From positions 896,001-960,000 of the forward strand of contig NZ_CP115468.1 in assembly GCF_028462125.1 (NCBI RefSeq): 64,000 nt of DNA, written 5' to 3'. The notes under the pieces were generated by a model. It saw nothing but the letters and a program-made list of their open reading frames with translations, searched no databases and was not told the DNA's origin. Position 1 is the first letter of the stretch; every line of letters begins with the position of its first letter. Made by a program: the position numbers and the translations under genes. Positions 16,476 through 25,159 of this stretch are shown piece after piece. Source of the stretch: Leptospira sp. GIMC2001. GTDB taxonomy: Bacteria; Spirochaetota; Leptospiria; Leptospirales; Leptospiraceae.

Positions 16476-18884
16476 ATGGGAACCAAATCAATTTTAATCA
16501 CTCAATGTCTACAGAATGATTTTGTCGAGCCCATTCAGAAATACGATCCTATACCTAATTTATTGCATGTAGGTTATGCGGAAGCTCATAGAATTATGGG
16601 CGAGAATCCAAGTGAAGGAGCTGTAATAGCTTTCATGGAATGGGCGATGCTTGAGGAAAAATCTAAGAACCTCGAGATAATTCATATTCGAGATTGGCAT
16701 GATCCAAATAATCCGGAAGAGGCAGATCATCTCAATCAGTTCAGTCCTCATTGCTTGCAGAATACAAAAGGTGCCGAGTTTGTTTATCAATCGCTTCTGG
16801 GACAATCATTAGAAAAACATAATATAGTAGATGCATCGGGGCTTAATGATTTTCATAAAACAAATTTAGAAACTATTATACGTGAAATCACTTCGATCGA
16901 TGGGTCAGCGCGAGTCGGCTTGATAGGCGTCTGGACAGAGGCCAAAATCAGTTTCCTCGCTTATGAGTTGGTTACAAGATATCCGAATTTCCAGATTGGA
17001 ATTTGCAGCGCACTTACCGCAAGTTCAACAAGGCATATGCACTATGTTGCACTGGATCAAATGCGCAATCTACTTGGCATAGAAATATTTACATCCATTG
17101 GAAGCTTTAGTGAATTCCTGACTGGCAAAAGTATTTCAATACTACCTGGATCTAAAAGAAATAGTAGAACAAAAGTTAATTTTATTTATAAAGATGATTT
17201 TAAGCCAACTGAGATCGATCAAGATATTTTATACTATTTGTATAGAGATTGTCAGATGGTTGAGTTCCATTGTCTGGATGGTGGATTCTCTGGGAATGTG
17301 GTTCTCCGTGCCAAAAGTATCGATGCATTCGGACACAAGCAAGTACCAACCGTTATAAAGATTGGCGCAAGAGATCCCATCGCTAAAGAGAGATCTTCCT
17401 TTGAGAGAATAGAGGAAGTATTGGGGAATACCGCTCCAAGAATTGTAGATTTCGCAGAAATCCAGGAGAGGGGTGGAATCAAATACAGATATGCTGCGAT
17501 GATCGAAGGTAGAATGGAAGTTTTCCAAGATCGTTATGAGAGCGGAAGTGACTTAGCGGAAATTTTTGCATTATTAGATACAGTTTTTATCAAACAGTTG
17601 GGAAGACTCTATGATGCATCAGAGCCAGAAAAATTGAATCTATTAGAATATTATGATTTTTCATCTAAATATGCAAAATCAGTTCGAAAAAGAGTAGAGG
17701 CAATTCTTGGACGAGAAATTGGAATGGAAGAGAGTATATCGATCATAGGTGGAAATACTGGCGACAAAGGTATTTCTATTGATCAGGAAAAATCAGGCAA
17801 TGAAGGAGCTGGATCTATAGGCAGTGCCCATTCTCAAGAAGTCTACAATGTTTGTCTTTTTTACGAACGGGATTTACAAGAACTCAAAGAAATTGGTTCT
17901 ATTCCTCACTATGTGTCTTATATTCATGGTGATCTAAACGGGAAGAATATAATTCTAGATTCGCAGAACAATGTTTGGTTGATAGATTTTTTCCATACGC
18001 ACCGCGGGCATATTCTAAAGGATCTCCTCAAATTAGAAAATGACCTTTTGTATATTTTCATGAAGATCGATGATAAAGATTGGGATGAAGCTTGTCTCTT
18101 GATTGATACAATCTTGGGAATGGAAGACTTGGGAGTTCCATTGTCAGAATCTTTGGTTAACAATTTTACATCTGAGAAAATACAGCGAACATATAGAACG
18201 GTTTGCAAATTGCGATCATTCTATCCTAAGCTTATCCAATTGGATCGAGATCCGTACCAAATGTACGTTGGGTTTCTTCGTTATGCTATGCATACTTTGT
18301 CATTTGATGAATGCAGCGATATTCAGAAAAGGCTCGCTCTCTATGCAGGTTGTAAATTGGCTAAATTAATACGGGATTCCTTATTATTATCTAAGAGACT
18401 CAGAATAGATTTTATACCGATTCCTAATAGAAAAGGAAAAATTGGATTAACTATTTTGCCTGGAAGGAAAGATAGAAACCGAAATCTATCAGATGATTTG
18501 AATGTCCTCAAAGAAGAAGGAATCAAAAAAGTTTACTCACTCATTACAGAAGATGAATATAGAGAATATGGTGTGCCCAATTTAAAGTGGGGTTATGAAG
18601 AAGCTGGCTTATCTTTTTTGTCATTCCCGATCTTGGATCAAGGCATTCCCGCAAGAGAAGATCTCCCGAAGATAATCGACGATATCGACCAAGAATTGCA
18701 ATCAGGAAATAATGTCTTAGTGCATTGTGTTGGTGGACTTGGTCGGTCTGGGACTATTGCCGCAGCTTATCTAATTGCAAAATCAGGAATTGGTGCTGAA
18801 GATGCTATTCGAACTGTTCGACAACACCGATCTGAACGAGCTGTTGAATCGAAAGAGCAGATCAATTTTTTATTGAATTCTTAA
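16476..18884 (+). CDS. Triple fusion: nicotinamidase-like, APH-type phosphotransferase, dual-specificity phosphatase
   Basis: This is an 802-residue three-domain protein. Residues about 1-215 match nicotinamidases of the isochorismatase fold: metal-site D73-W-H75 and the PHCLQNTKGAEF segment (H92) are kept. The catalytic Asp is Cys11, the nucleophilic Cys is Lys157 and the usual Lys is absent, so hydrolysis is unlikely. Residues about 240-640 contain an aminoglycoside/choline-kinase-like domain with catalytic HGDLNGKN (H484, D486, N491) and metal-binding D504 in LIDFF. Residues about 650-802 form a CDKN3-like dual-specificity phosphatase with general-acid Asp in PILDQGIP and the loop HCVGGLGRSG (C751, R757), apparently active. 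The protein may bind a nicotinamide-type ligand and control phosphorylation; this is inference. Confidence 0.85.
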   Translation: MGTKSILITQCLQNDFVEPIQKYDPIPNLLHVGYAEAHRIMGENPSEGAVIAFMEWAMLEEKSKNLEIIHIRDWHDPNNPEEADHLNQFSPHCLQNTKGAEFVYQSLLGQSLEKHNIVDASGLNDFHKTNLETIIREITSIDGSARVGLIGVWTEAKISFLAYELVTRYPNFQIGICSALTASSTRHMHYVALDQMRNLLGIEIFTSIGSFSEFLTGKSISILPGSKRNSRTKVNFIYKDDFKPTEIDQDILYYLYRDCQMVEFHCLDGGFSGNVVLRAKSIDAFGHKQVPTVIKIGARDPIAKERSSFERIEEVLGNTAPRIVDFAEIQERGGIKYRYAAMIEGRMEVFQDRYESGSDLAEIFALLDTVFIKQLGRLYDASEPEKLNLLEYYDFSSKYAKSVRKRVEAILGREIGMEESISIIGGNTGDKGISIDQEKSGNEGAGSIGSAHSQEVYNVCLFYERDLQELKEIGSIPHYVSYIHGDLNGKNIILDSQNNVWLIDFFHTHRGHILKDLLKLENDLLYIFMKIDDKDWDEACLLIDTILGMEDLGVPLSESLVNNFTSEKIQRTYRTVCKLRSFYPKLIQLDRDPYQMYVGFLRYAMHTLSFDECSDIQKRLALYAGCKLAKLIRDSLLLSKRLRIDFIPIPNRKGKIGLTILPGRKDRNRNLSDDLNVLKEEGIKKVYSLITEDEYREYGVPNLKWGYEEAGLSFLSFPILDQGIPAREDLPKIIDDIDQELQSGNNVLVHCVGGLGRSGTIAAAYLIAKSGIGAEDAIRTVRQHRSERAVESKEQINFLLNS

Positions 18885-18991
18885 TCAATCGAATATTCAA
18901 AATTTGATAACTATTTATTCGTAATTTAATAGTAATTTTTTAGTAACTAATTAGCTATTTGTTGACTAATTGTTAATTTTTTGTTGACTCA

Positions 18992-19729
18992 TCATTCATC
19001 CAAAAATGGTTCCATTCTTTCCAATAAGATTCTTTTGTTCTCACCAGCTTGCAATGATACGATTCCGCGAATGATTGCATGTCTCTCTCGTGATTTTTTC
19101 TTAGCATAACTTTTTAGTTTGTTGCTCAATGGAAGAAAAAGTAAGTTTGCAAATGCAATTCCATAGAAGGTTGCGATAAAAGCCGTTGCAATTCCTTGAC
19201 CAAGAGCCGCTGTTCCTGCTCCCAGATTTTCTAAGACATGGACTAATCCAAGAACCGTTCCGATAATTCCAACGGTAGGTGAGAAGCCGCCTGCAGTTTC
19301 CAATACTTTAGCACTGAGTTTGTCTTCTTCTTCGGATTCTTCTGCAGCTTCGATCAGTATCTCTTCCAATGTTCTTGGGTCAGAGCCATCTACTACAAGT
19401 CGAACGCCTTTGGATAAAAAAGGATGATTGATTCTTCCGATCTCTTCTTCTAGAGCAAGCAGTCCGTCCCTGCGAGCGATCTCAATAAATTTTTGAAAAG
19501 TTTTCTTAAGATCTAAATCTCTACCAATTCCCATTGCCTCTAAGAAGTGGATCTGAAATTTACGAATCTCTGCCATTGAGTAAGAGGCAAAAGTTGCGCC
19601 AGCTGTTCCACCCAAGATTAGAAATAAGGAGGAAATTTTGAAAAATGCAAATAGACTTGCCCCTTCAATGAAGATTGCGAATAGAACTGCGAGGACTGCG
19701 AATAGAATTCCGATTAAACTTGTATTCAT
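18992..19729 (-). CDS. motA: Flagellar motor stator protein MotA
   Basis: This 245-residue membrane protein has four hydrophobic helices and a long cytoplasmic loop. The loop contains RRDGLLALEEEI (the Arg and Glu that face the rotor in MotA) and the proline-bearing GGFSPTVGIIGTVLGLVHVL helix start. These features favour MotA over TolQ/ExbB. MotA and MotB form the ion-driven stator; no motB follows, since the next gene is convergent 107 bases away. The first 65 bases overlap the 3' end of the glycosyltransferase gene on the same strand. The 18885-18991 gap is AT-rich and holds no visible gene. Confidence 0.85.
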   Translation of the reverse strand: MNTSLIGILFAVLAVLFAIFIEGASLFAFFKISSLFLILGGTAGATFASYSMAEIRKFQIHFLEAMGIGRDLDLKKTFQKFIEIARRDGLLALEEEIGRINHPFLSKGVRLVVDGSDPRTLEEILIEAAEESEEEDKLSAKVLETAGGFSPTVGIIGTVLGLVHVLENLGAGTAALGQGIATAFIATFYGIAFANLLFLPLSNKLKSYAKKKSRERHAIIRGIVSLQAGENKRILLERMEPFLDE

Positions 19730-21764
19730 TTTTCTCCCAGATATAGAATATAAAGAAAAGGATATAGCTTGTCCAGACGATTTCTTCGTTTCTTACATAA
19801 GGTATCGAAGAATAATAAGAATAGGAAAACAAAATGAAAAAGCTTCCCACAAAAGGATAGATTCTTGAATTGATGATTCCAAGTCCGAGCCAAGGAATTA
19901 GATACCAAGGATGGATGACTGGACTAAGCAAAAGCAACAAATTGTAAACATACAGAAAGCCTCTCGGTAAAGAAATTTCTTTACGATTCCGGTAGGCTGT
20001 TTTTGCAAATTGGAAAGAAAGTAATATAAGAAAAATTCCAAATATTATCCAAATTATAATTCCTGTTTGGGCATATTGTATATTCCAAGATGCAAGAAAG
20101 TATTTGAGTAGATAATTCATACTAGAAAAAAACTCAAAATAGGAACTGTACAATCCAATACCCAATTCAAACTGTGATAGCAGTCCATCAGAAATTAAAT
20201 ACAACCATAGAATGATAAAAATAAAACTTGGAGCAAAGAAATTTATATTAATTCTCCAGTTGAATGTAAAACTATTCCGAAAATTTCGACAGTTTCGAAA
20301 GTAAATAAAAGGAATAAAAATTATTGGTATGAGTTTTGTCCAAATAGCTAAGCCAAATGAAAAACCTGCAAGGCTGTATTGTGCTTTCTGCCATAGAATA
20401 ATTGTAAGTAGAATGAAGAATAACATAACGGTTTCTAGGTGAATATTGCCGGTCGTCTCCATAATAACCATTGGATTCCAAGCATAGAATATAATAAAAT
20501 TTGAATTTCTTTGCAGAATGATTCGAAAGAGAATTAGATTTCCAATCTCGAAAAATAATAGAATTAACTTCAGGAACAAAGAAAAGATGAATAGATTTGA
20601 TTCAAGGTTGTTATTGCCAAACCAGCGCATGGACGAGAGGCTAATCATTCCAAGAAAATGTTGTATCGGCGGATAAAAAGAAAAATAATCTGCCGAGTTC
20701 ATTTTTTGGATTAGAAATTGAAAATCGCCGAATTGATTCACAATTTCCATTGGAGCGTGAAGATATGGACTCACGCAATCGCCAACCAAGATTGCATCCC
20801 AGAGTATCCTGTAGTAGTCTTCGCTCCAATTGGGTTCAATAAATAAAGTAGGTATTCTTAGAACAATTCCTGTGAATATTAAATAGATTCCTATATTTTT
20901 TGTATAAATATATTTATAAGGAATTAATAGGAATCCTAGAATTCCTAATAAAAAAATTGCTATCGTTGTTGATTTATCAGTAAAAGAAACCAATGCGATA
21001 ATAGTGAATAGTAGAGCGATAAATCTTACGTTTGGATAAGTTTTCCACTCAATAAAAAATTTCGAAATCGCAAGGGAAAATATTGTACTAAGGATTTTCT
21101 TTCCTGCAAGAAAGCTTCCTTTGAGATTTCCACTTACCTTAGATTCTCCTTCTTTTCTCTTGCGATAATTGACTGGAATTTCCCTATATGGAATATTCAA
21201 CATTGCGATTTTTGCCTGCATTTCGACAGTCCATCCGAAGTCAGGATCAGACATTTTCAATTTTTCTAAACTTGTGTATCGAATTGCTCGAAATGGCCCC
21301 AAGTCTGTAAATTTAATATTATAAATAAATTTGAGTAAAAAGCAGGAAAGTTTATTCCCAAACTTTTGAACAAAACTGAGGGATCCAATTTCCGCAATTC
21401 CTAAAGTTCTCGATCCAATTGTTACATCCACTTCGCCCGTATCAATCGGTGAGATTAGATCTCGAATTTCGGTTGGATCATCCGAGCGATCAGCATCCAT
21501 AAAAACAATGATAGACGGTTTGCGAATAGAATCTTCTACATACTGTAGTGCTCGAAGACATGCGCTACCATAGCCTTTCTTTTTTTCATACACGACAATT
21601 GCCCCATATTGCTTGGCAATTTCTGCTGTTTTATCAACTGATCCATTGTCGGAAATAATTATTTTCTCAGGAGGATACTGAATGTTTTGTAAATCTATTA
21701 GAAGATTTTTTATGTTTTTTTCTTCATTTAATGCAGGAATGATTATCCAATAGGATGTCTTCAT
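19665..21764 (-). CDS. GT2 glycosyltransferase fused to a polytopic mannosyltransferase-like membrane domain
   Basis: Residues about 1-230 form a GT2 domain of the dolichyl/polyprenyl-phosphate sugar synthase type (IIIPALNEEKNI, ISDNGSVDKT, metal-binding DADRSDD). The remaining about 470 residues carry some 11-13 transmembrane helices, with an acidic motif (EPNWSEDYYR) after the first luminal helices as in GT-C, GT87 or Gpi18-like mannosyltransferases. One polypeptide might therefore both charge a lipid carrier and use it. I place the start at ATG 21764, whose A is also the last base of the cytochrome gene's TAA, instead of an in-frame codon 27 bases earlier. Sugar and acceptor are unknown. 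Confidence 0.82.
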   Translation of the reverse strand: MKTSYWIIIPALNEEKNIKNLLIDLQNIQYPPEKIIISDNGSVDKTAEIAKQYGAIVVYEKKKGYGSACLRALQYVEDSIRKPSIIVFMDADRSDDPTEIRDLISPIDTGEVDVTIGSRTLGIAEIGSLSFVQKFGNKLSCFLLKFIYNIKFTDLGPFRAIRYTSLEKLKMSDPDFGWTVEMQAKIAMLNIPYREIPVNYRKRKEGESKVSGNLKGSFLAGKKILSTIFSLAISKFFIEWKTYPNVRFIALLFTIIALVSFTDKSTTIAIFLLGILGFLLIPYKYIYTKNIGIYLIFTGIVLRIPTLFIEPNWSEDYYRILWDAILVGDCVSPYLHAPMEIVNQFGDFQFLIQKMNSADYFSFYPPIQHFLGMISLSSMRWFGNNNLESNLFIFSLFLKLILLFFEIGNLILFRIILQRNSNFIIFYAWNPMVIMETTGNIHLETVMLFFILLTIILWQKAQYSLAGFSFGLAIWTKLIPIIFIPFIYFRNCRNFRNSFTFNWRININFFAPSFIFIILWLYLISDGLLSQFELGIGLYSSYFEFFSSMNYLLKYFLASWNIQYAQTGIIIWIIFGIFLILLSFQFAKTAYRNRKEISLPRGFLYVYNLLLLLSPVIHPWYLIPWLGLGIINSRIYPFVGSFFILFSYSYYSSIPYVRNEEIVWTSYILFFIFYIWEKNEYKFNRNSIRSPRSSIRNLH

Positions 21765-23149
21765 TATTGAATCGGATTCAATTCTTTCCAATTTTTTGTT
21801 GAAGATTTACTCGACTGTATATCATAACGAATTTCTAAGAGGTTTGTTGAAAGCGGATAGAATTTATCCAATTCTTTTACTTTCGCTGAGTAACGAGGGT
21901 TTACTTGATCTGCATTTTCCATCATGATTTTTGCATTTTCTTTACTTAAGCGAATATGCTTAGCTTGAATGAAAATTTCTTCAGGAAAACTATCGGTCTC
22001 TCTATTTTCTTGTATTGAAGTTTTGGATTTGCTAATATTTTCTAAGTCATAGGGCAGTAGTATCGTTAGATTTCGTTTTTCCATTGGTGCCAATCTATTG
22101 TCATCATTGAGCTTAGCTTTCGGCCACCATTCCCATACTTGACCTATGCGAATTGTATCTTTTCCTAATATATTGCCTTTTGCATCTCTAAGTTGAAGTG
22201 AAATTTCAATCGCTCGCTCAGGATCACCTGTTGGAAGTTTATGGGCCGTGTTGGTATTCTGAATATTGAGATTCACTTCAATACCTTGCTCTGTATTTTT
22301 AATTCCAGAAACGGCAACTCTCAATGCAGGTTCAAATCCCGATTCAGGAAGTGATCTGTATAGGTCGAAATTTTTGGGAACACCTCCTCCATAGAAACTA
22401 TGTTTATGAGAATTACGAATTGGCTTATTCAATTCTGCTTTAACGATTGATCGTTTAACATTTGGTAGATGGCAATTCGAACAGTATTTTTCTGATTCAG
22501 GTAGATGCTTGGATTCAGCCATTTCATCTCCTGTTTTGAAATAGCATACAAGTGATGTATCTAAATTGTGTTGTACATTATGACAATCATTGCATCGATT
22601 GCGAAGCGCTTGCTTGTCTATCTTGACTGGATGTGGAGGGTTTGTATTTCCAATTGAACCCAGAATATAGGAATCACCGTTGTCGTCTTGTCTAACATGA
22701 CAAGTTGCACATGTTACTCCTTCTTCGCGCATGCTAGGATCAAAACCTTCGTTAGCAACGTGCACAGGTTTTCTATAGTCATGAGACTCAAGTCCTGTGA
22801 TAAAACTTTCTCTTTGATTTTGAATCGGAATATGGCAATTAAGACAAATCCAAGCAGGTCCTGGATCTTTTGCAAGTTCACTCTGGAATTGTAAGTCATG
22901 TAAGGCTTGAGAATGAGTAGAAGTTTGCCATTCCTTATAAATTGCCGTATGGCAAGTTCCACAATCTGAAGCTTTGATACCAGGAATTCCTGAGACATTC
23001 TTCAGTTGCGGAATCACTTTCGCCCATTGTTTATTTGGAAAAACTTCTTCTACTTTCGCAATCTTACTATTAGGCTTACTGCATGCATTCCAAGCAATCG
23101 CAGAAAAGCTAAGCAGTAAGATTGTTATGCAAAAAGATAATTGCTTCAG
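21764..23149 (-). CDS. Pentaheme cytochrome c lipoprotein, CTG start proposed
   Basis: The frame encodes five CxxCH heme sites (cysteines at about 63, 102, 147, 186 and 223 of the long form) followed by a beta-rich C-terminal domain of about 200 residues. The first ordinary start codon (GTG 23017) would remove the export signal. The frame is open to 23149, where a CTG begins a lipoprotein-like signal peptide: basic start, hydrophobic core CITILLLSFSAIA, then WNAC as a loose lipobox. An AAAAGG ribosome-binding site lies just upstream, and the CTG sits one base after the rhodanese stop. The protein is probably periplasmic and membrane-anchored, carrying electrons; donor and acceptor are unknown. 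Confidence 0.8.
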   Translation of the reverse strand: MKQLSFCITILLLSFSAIAWNACSKPNSKIAKVEEVFPNKQWAKVIPQLKNVSGIPGIKASDCGTCHTAIYKEWQTSTHSQALHDLQFQSELAKDPGPAWICLNCHIPIQNQRESFITGLESHDYRKPVHVANEGFDPSMREEGVTCATCHVRQDDNGDSYILGSIGNTNPPHPVKIDKQALRNRCNDCHNVQHNLDTSLVCYFKTGDEMAESKHLPESEKYCSNCHLPNVKRSIVKAELNKPIRNSHKHSFYGGGVPKNFDLYRSLPESGFEPALRVAVSGIKNTEQGIEVNLNIQNTNTAHKLPTGDPERAIEISLQLRDAKGNILGKDTIRIGQVWEWWPKAKLNDDNRLAPMEKRNLTILLPYDLENISKSKTSIQENRETDSFPEEIFIQAKHIRLSKENAKIMMENADQVNPRYSAKVKELDKFYPLSTNLLEIRYDIQSSKSSTKNWKELNPIQ

Positions 23150-23150
23150 T

Positions 23151-24035
23151 TTAGTCTAAACCTTTTACCAATGGATAAGTATCAGATGGAAGACTAGACC
23201 ATTCCCACATAGATCCAGGATAGTTATGAGCATCATAGCCATTTGATACTAAAACAGCCGTTAGCCAGCCTGATCGAATTCCACCTGTGCAATAGCTTAC
23301 AAGAATTGATTTATCGTTGATGCCCTTACTTGCGAGCTTTTTCTTAATTTCCTTGGACGAGAGAACTTCTCCATTTTTGTCTAGAAAATCTTTATAAAAT
23401 AAATGTTTAGCGCCTGGAAGGTGACCACCGCGCGACTCTCCATAAGGATTTCCACCAATAAACTCTCTAGGCTCTCTTGAATCGATGAACACAAAGTTTT
23501 GATTGGATAATGAATTGCGAACATCATCTGCAGATACTGTGTACAATTTTTTGGGAATATTTATAAACAAACCTTTCTTAGCTGGTGCAGGAATTTCTTT
23601 TGTAGGCTTGTGCCCGAGCTTTACAAGTGCTGGAAATCCTCCGTCAACAATGAAAGATTTCTTATGACCTAGACTGCGAAGCGTCCAAGCAATCCGTCCT
23701 TCTTCTCCCCAACCATTGAGCGGATCTCCGTAAACCAAGACTTCACTATCATTAGAAATTCCTAATTCTTGGAATTTTTGTACAAGTTGTTCGGAAGGCA
23801 ATAGATTGCCTTTTAAAGGGACAGAAGGTTCTGAGAGTTCTTCCCAAGTGAGCGATCTTGCGGTTTCGATATGCCCTTCCAAATAGAATTTTGGATCTCT
23901 TGCATCAATTAATATGACAGAATTGGAAAGGATCTTTTTCTTAGAATCGATCGGATTGACGAACCAGGATTCTGAAGCGACCAGATTTGTGTAAGAAACC
24001 AGTATAAAAAGCGCAGATAAAACAATTCTTTTCAT
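23151..24035 (-). CDS. Exported thiosulfate sulfurtransferase (rhodanese)
   Basis: This roughly 294-residue protein has an N-terminal signal peptide (MKRIVLSALFILVSYTNLVAS), then two rhodanese domains. The first is inactive (no Cys in its loop) and the second has the catalytic loop YCTGGIRS with Cys249. This matches tandem thiosulfate or mercaptopyruvate sulfurtransferases. I choose ATG 24035, which follows AGGAAGG at good spacing, over an in-frame codon 27 bases upstream. It is periplasmic by prediction and sits between a cysteine-synthase gene and a cytochrome gene, suggesting a sulfur-transfer or oxidation role. Confidence 0.88.
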   Translation of the reverse strand: MKRIVLSALFILVSYTNLVASESWFVNPIDSKKKILSNSVILIDARDPKFYLEGHIETARSLTWEELSEPSVPLKGNLLPSEQLVQKFQELGISNDSEVLVYGDPLNGWGEEGRIAWTLRSLGHKKSFIVDGGFPALVKLGHKPTKEIPAPAKKGLFINIPKKLYTVSADDVRNSLSNQNFVFIDSREPREFIGGNPYGESRGGHLPGAKHLFYKDFLDKNGEVLSSKEIKKKLASKGINDKSILVSYCTGGIRSGWLTAVLVSNGYDAHNYPGSMWEWSSLPSDTYPLVKGLD

Positions 24036-24108
24036 GGTGAACCTTCCTTTTTCTAGTGCCATGTTGTTATCATGGAAATATTCGTCAATATATTAGATAT
24101 TTGGGTGA

Positions 24109-25095
24109 TCAGGAAAATCGCAGTTTTTTGGTATCAATTCCTTGCTTATTCAGCCATTCCCGATTGAAGATCTTAGATTGGTATTTTGCCCCCGTATCAC
24201 AGAGAATGGTCACGATCGTCTTACCTGGTCCAAATTGCTTAGCAAGTCTATAGGCAGAAGCTACGTTGATTCCAACAGAACCTCCCATAAATAAACCGTC
24301 TTCGTATAACATTCGATATATGGATTCAATTGCTTCTTGATCAGGGATATGATACACTCCGTCACAAGGCGAACCTTCTAAATTTTTGGTAATTCGCATA
24401 TTACCGATTCCTTCTGTAAAAGAATTGCCTTCAGCTTTGAGCTCACCCGTTTCATAATATGAACCAATCCCTGAACCATAAGGATCGGCTATCCACGTTT
24501 GTATTTTGGGATCAACGGATTTGAAATATTGACTGATACCTGCATAAGTTCCACCAGTTCCAATAGAAGTTGTAAAAAAGTCTATCTTACCATTTAGGTC
24601 ATGGAATATTTCTGGAGCTGTTGATTCGAAGTGAGCACGTCTGTTATCAATATTATCAAATTGATTGACCCAAAATCCGTTCCTTTCGTTCGCAATTTTC
24701 TCCGCTTGCCTCTGATAGTTACCTGGATCTGAATAGGGCTTAACTTCCGCAAGAATGAGTTCCGCACCAAGTGTACGCAAAATATCTTTCTTTTCTTGGG
24801 CTTGACTCTCGGGCATAACAATCACAGTCTTATAGCCTTTGGAATTGCATATATGAGCTACACCAATGCCTGTATTACCGGCAGTTCCTTCAACCACAAG
24901 CATACCTTTCTTCAAGCGACCATCCCGCTCTGCAGATTCAATAATATATTTCGCTGCTCTATCCTTGACTGAGCCACCTGGATTCATGAACTCTGCTTTG
25001 CCATAGATATCGCAACCAGTTTCGTTGCTTATACTATTCAAGCGAATTAAAGGGGTATTGCCGACTGATTCTGAAAATGATTTGTAGATTGCCAT
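24109..25095 (-). CDS. Cysteine synthase family PLP enzyme
   Basis: This roughly 328-residue enzyme has fold-type II PLP hallmarks: the lysine K44 in NPGGSVKDRA, the substrate loop VEGTAGNTGIG, and the phosphate-binding SIGTGGTYAG. The family makes cysteine from O-acetylserine and sulfide; cystathionine beta-synthase-like and O-phosphoserine-using relatives are also possible. I prefer ATG 25095, which begins the conserved core (IYKSFSESVGNTPLIRLN). A TTG at 25191 would overlap the symporter gene by 32 bases and add an atypical extension. The rhodanese gene follows 73 bases later. Confidence 0.9.
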   Translation of the reverse strand: MAIYKSFSESVGNTPLIRLNSISNETGCDIYGKAEFMNPGGSVKDRAAKYIIESAERDGRLKKGMLVVEGTAGNTGIGVAHICNSKGYKTVIVMPESQAQEKKDILRTLGAELILAEVKPYSDPGNYQRQAEKIANERNGFWVNQFDNIDNRRAHFESTAPEIFHDLNGKIDFFTTSIGTGGTYAGISQYFKSVDPKIQTWIADPYGSGIGSYYETGELKAEGNSFTEGIGNMRITKNLEGSPCDGVYHIPDQEAIESIYRMLYEDGLFMGGSVGINVASAYRLAKQFGPGKTIVTILCDTGAKYQSKIFNREWLNKQGIDTKKLRFS

Positions 25096-25159
25096 TGAAT
25101 TATCTATAACAATTTTGGAATGAATGCTTTCCTTTGCAAGTCTTAGAAAAGTTCGAGAA

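Noticed and set aside
18885..18991. Short TTGTTGACTMA-like near repeats as a regulatory array
   Set aside because: Only two imperfect copies in an AT-rich gap between convergent genes; chance is adequate.
18992..19729. Calling this gene exbB or tolQ
   Set aside because: The rotor-facing Arg/Glu loop residues, overall length and helix order are those of MotA.
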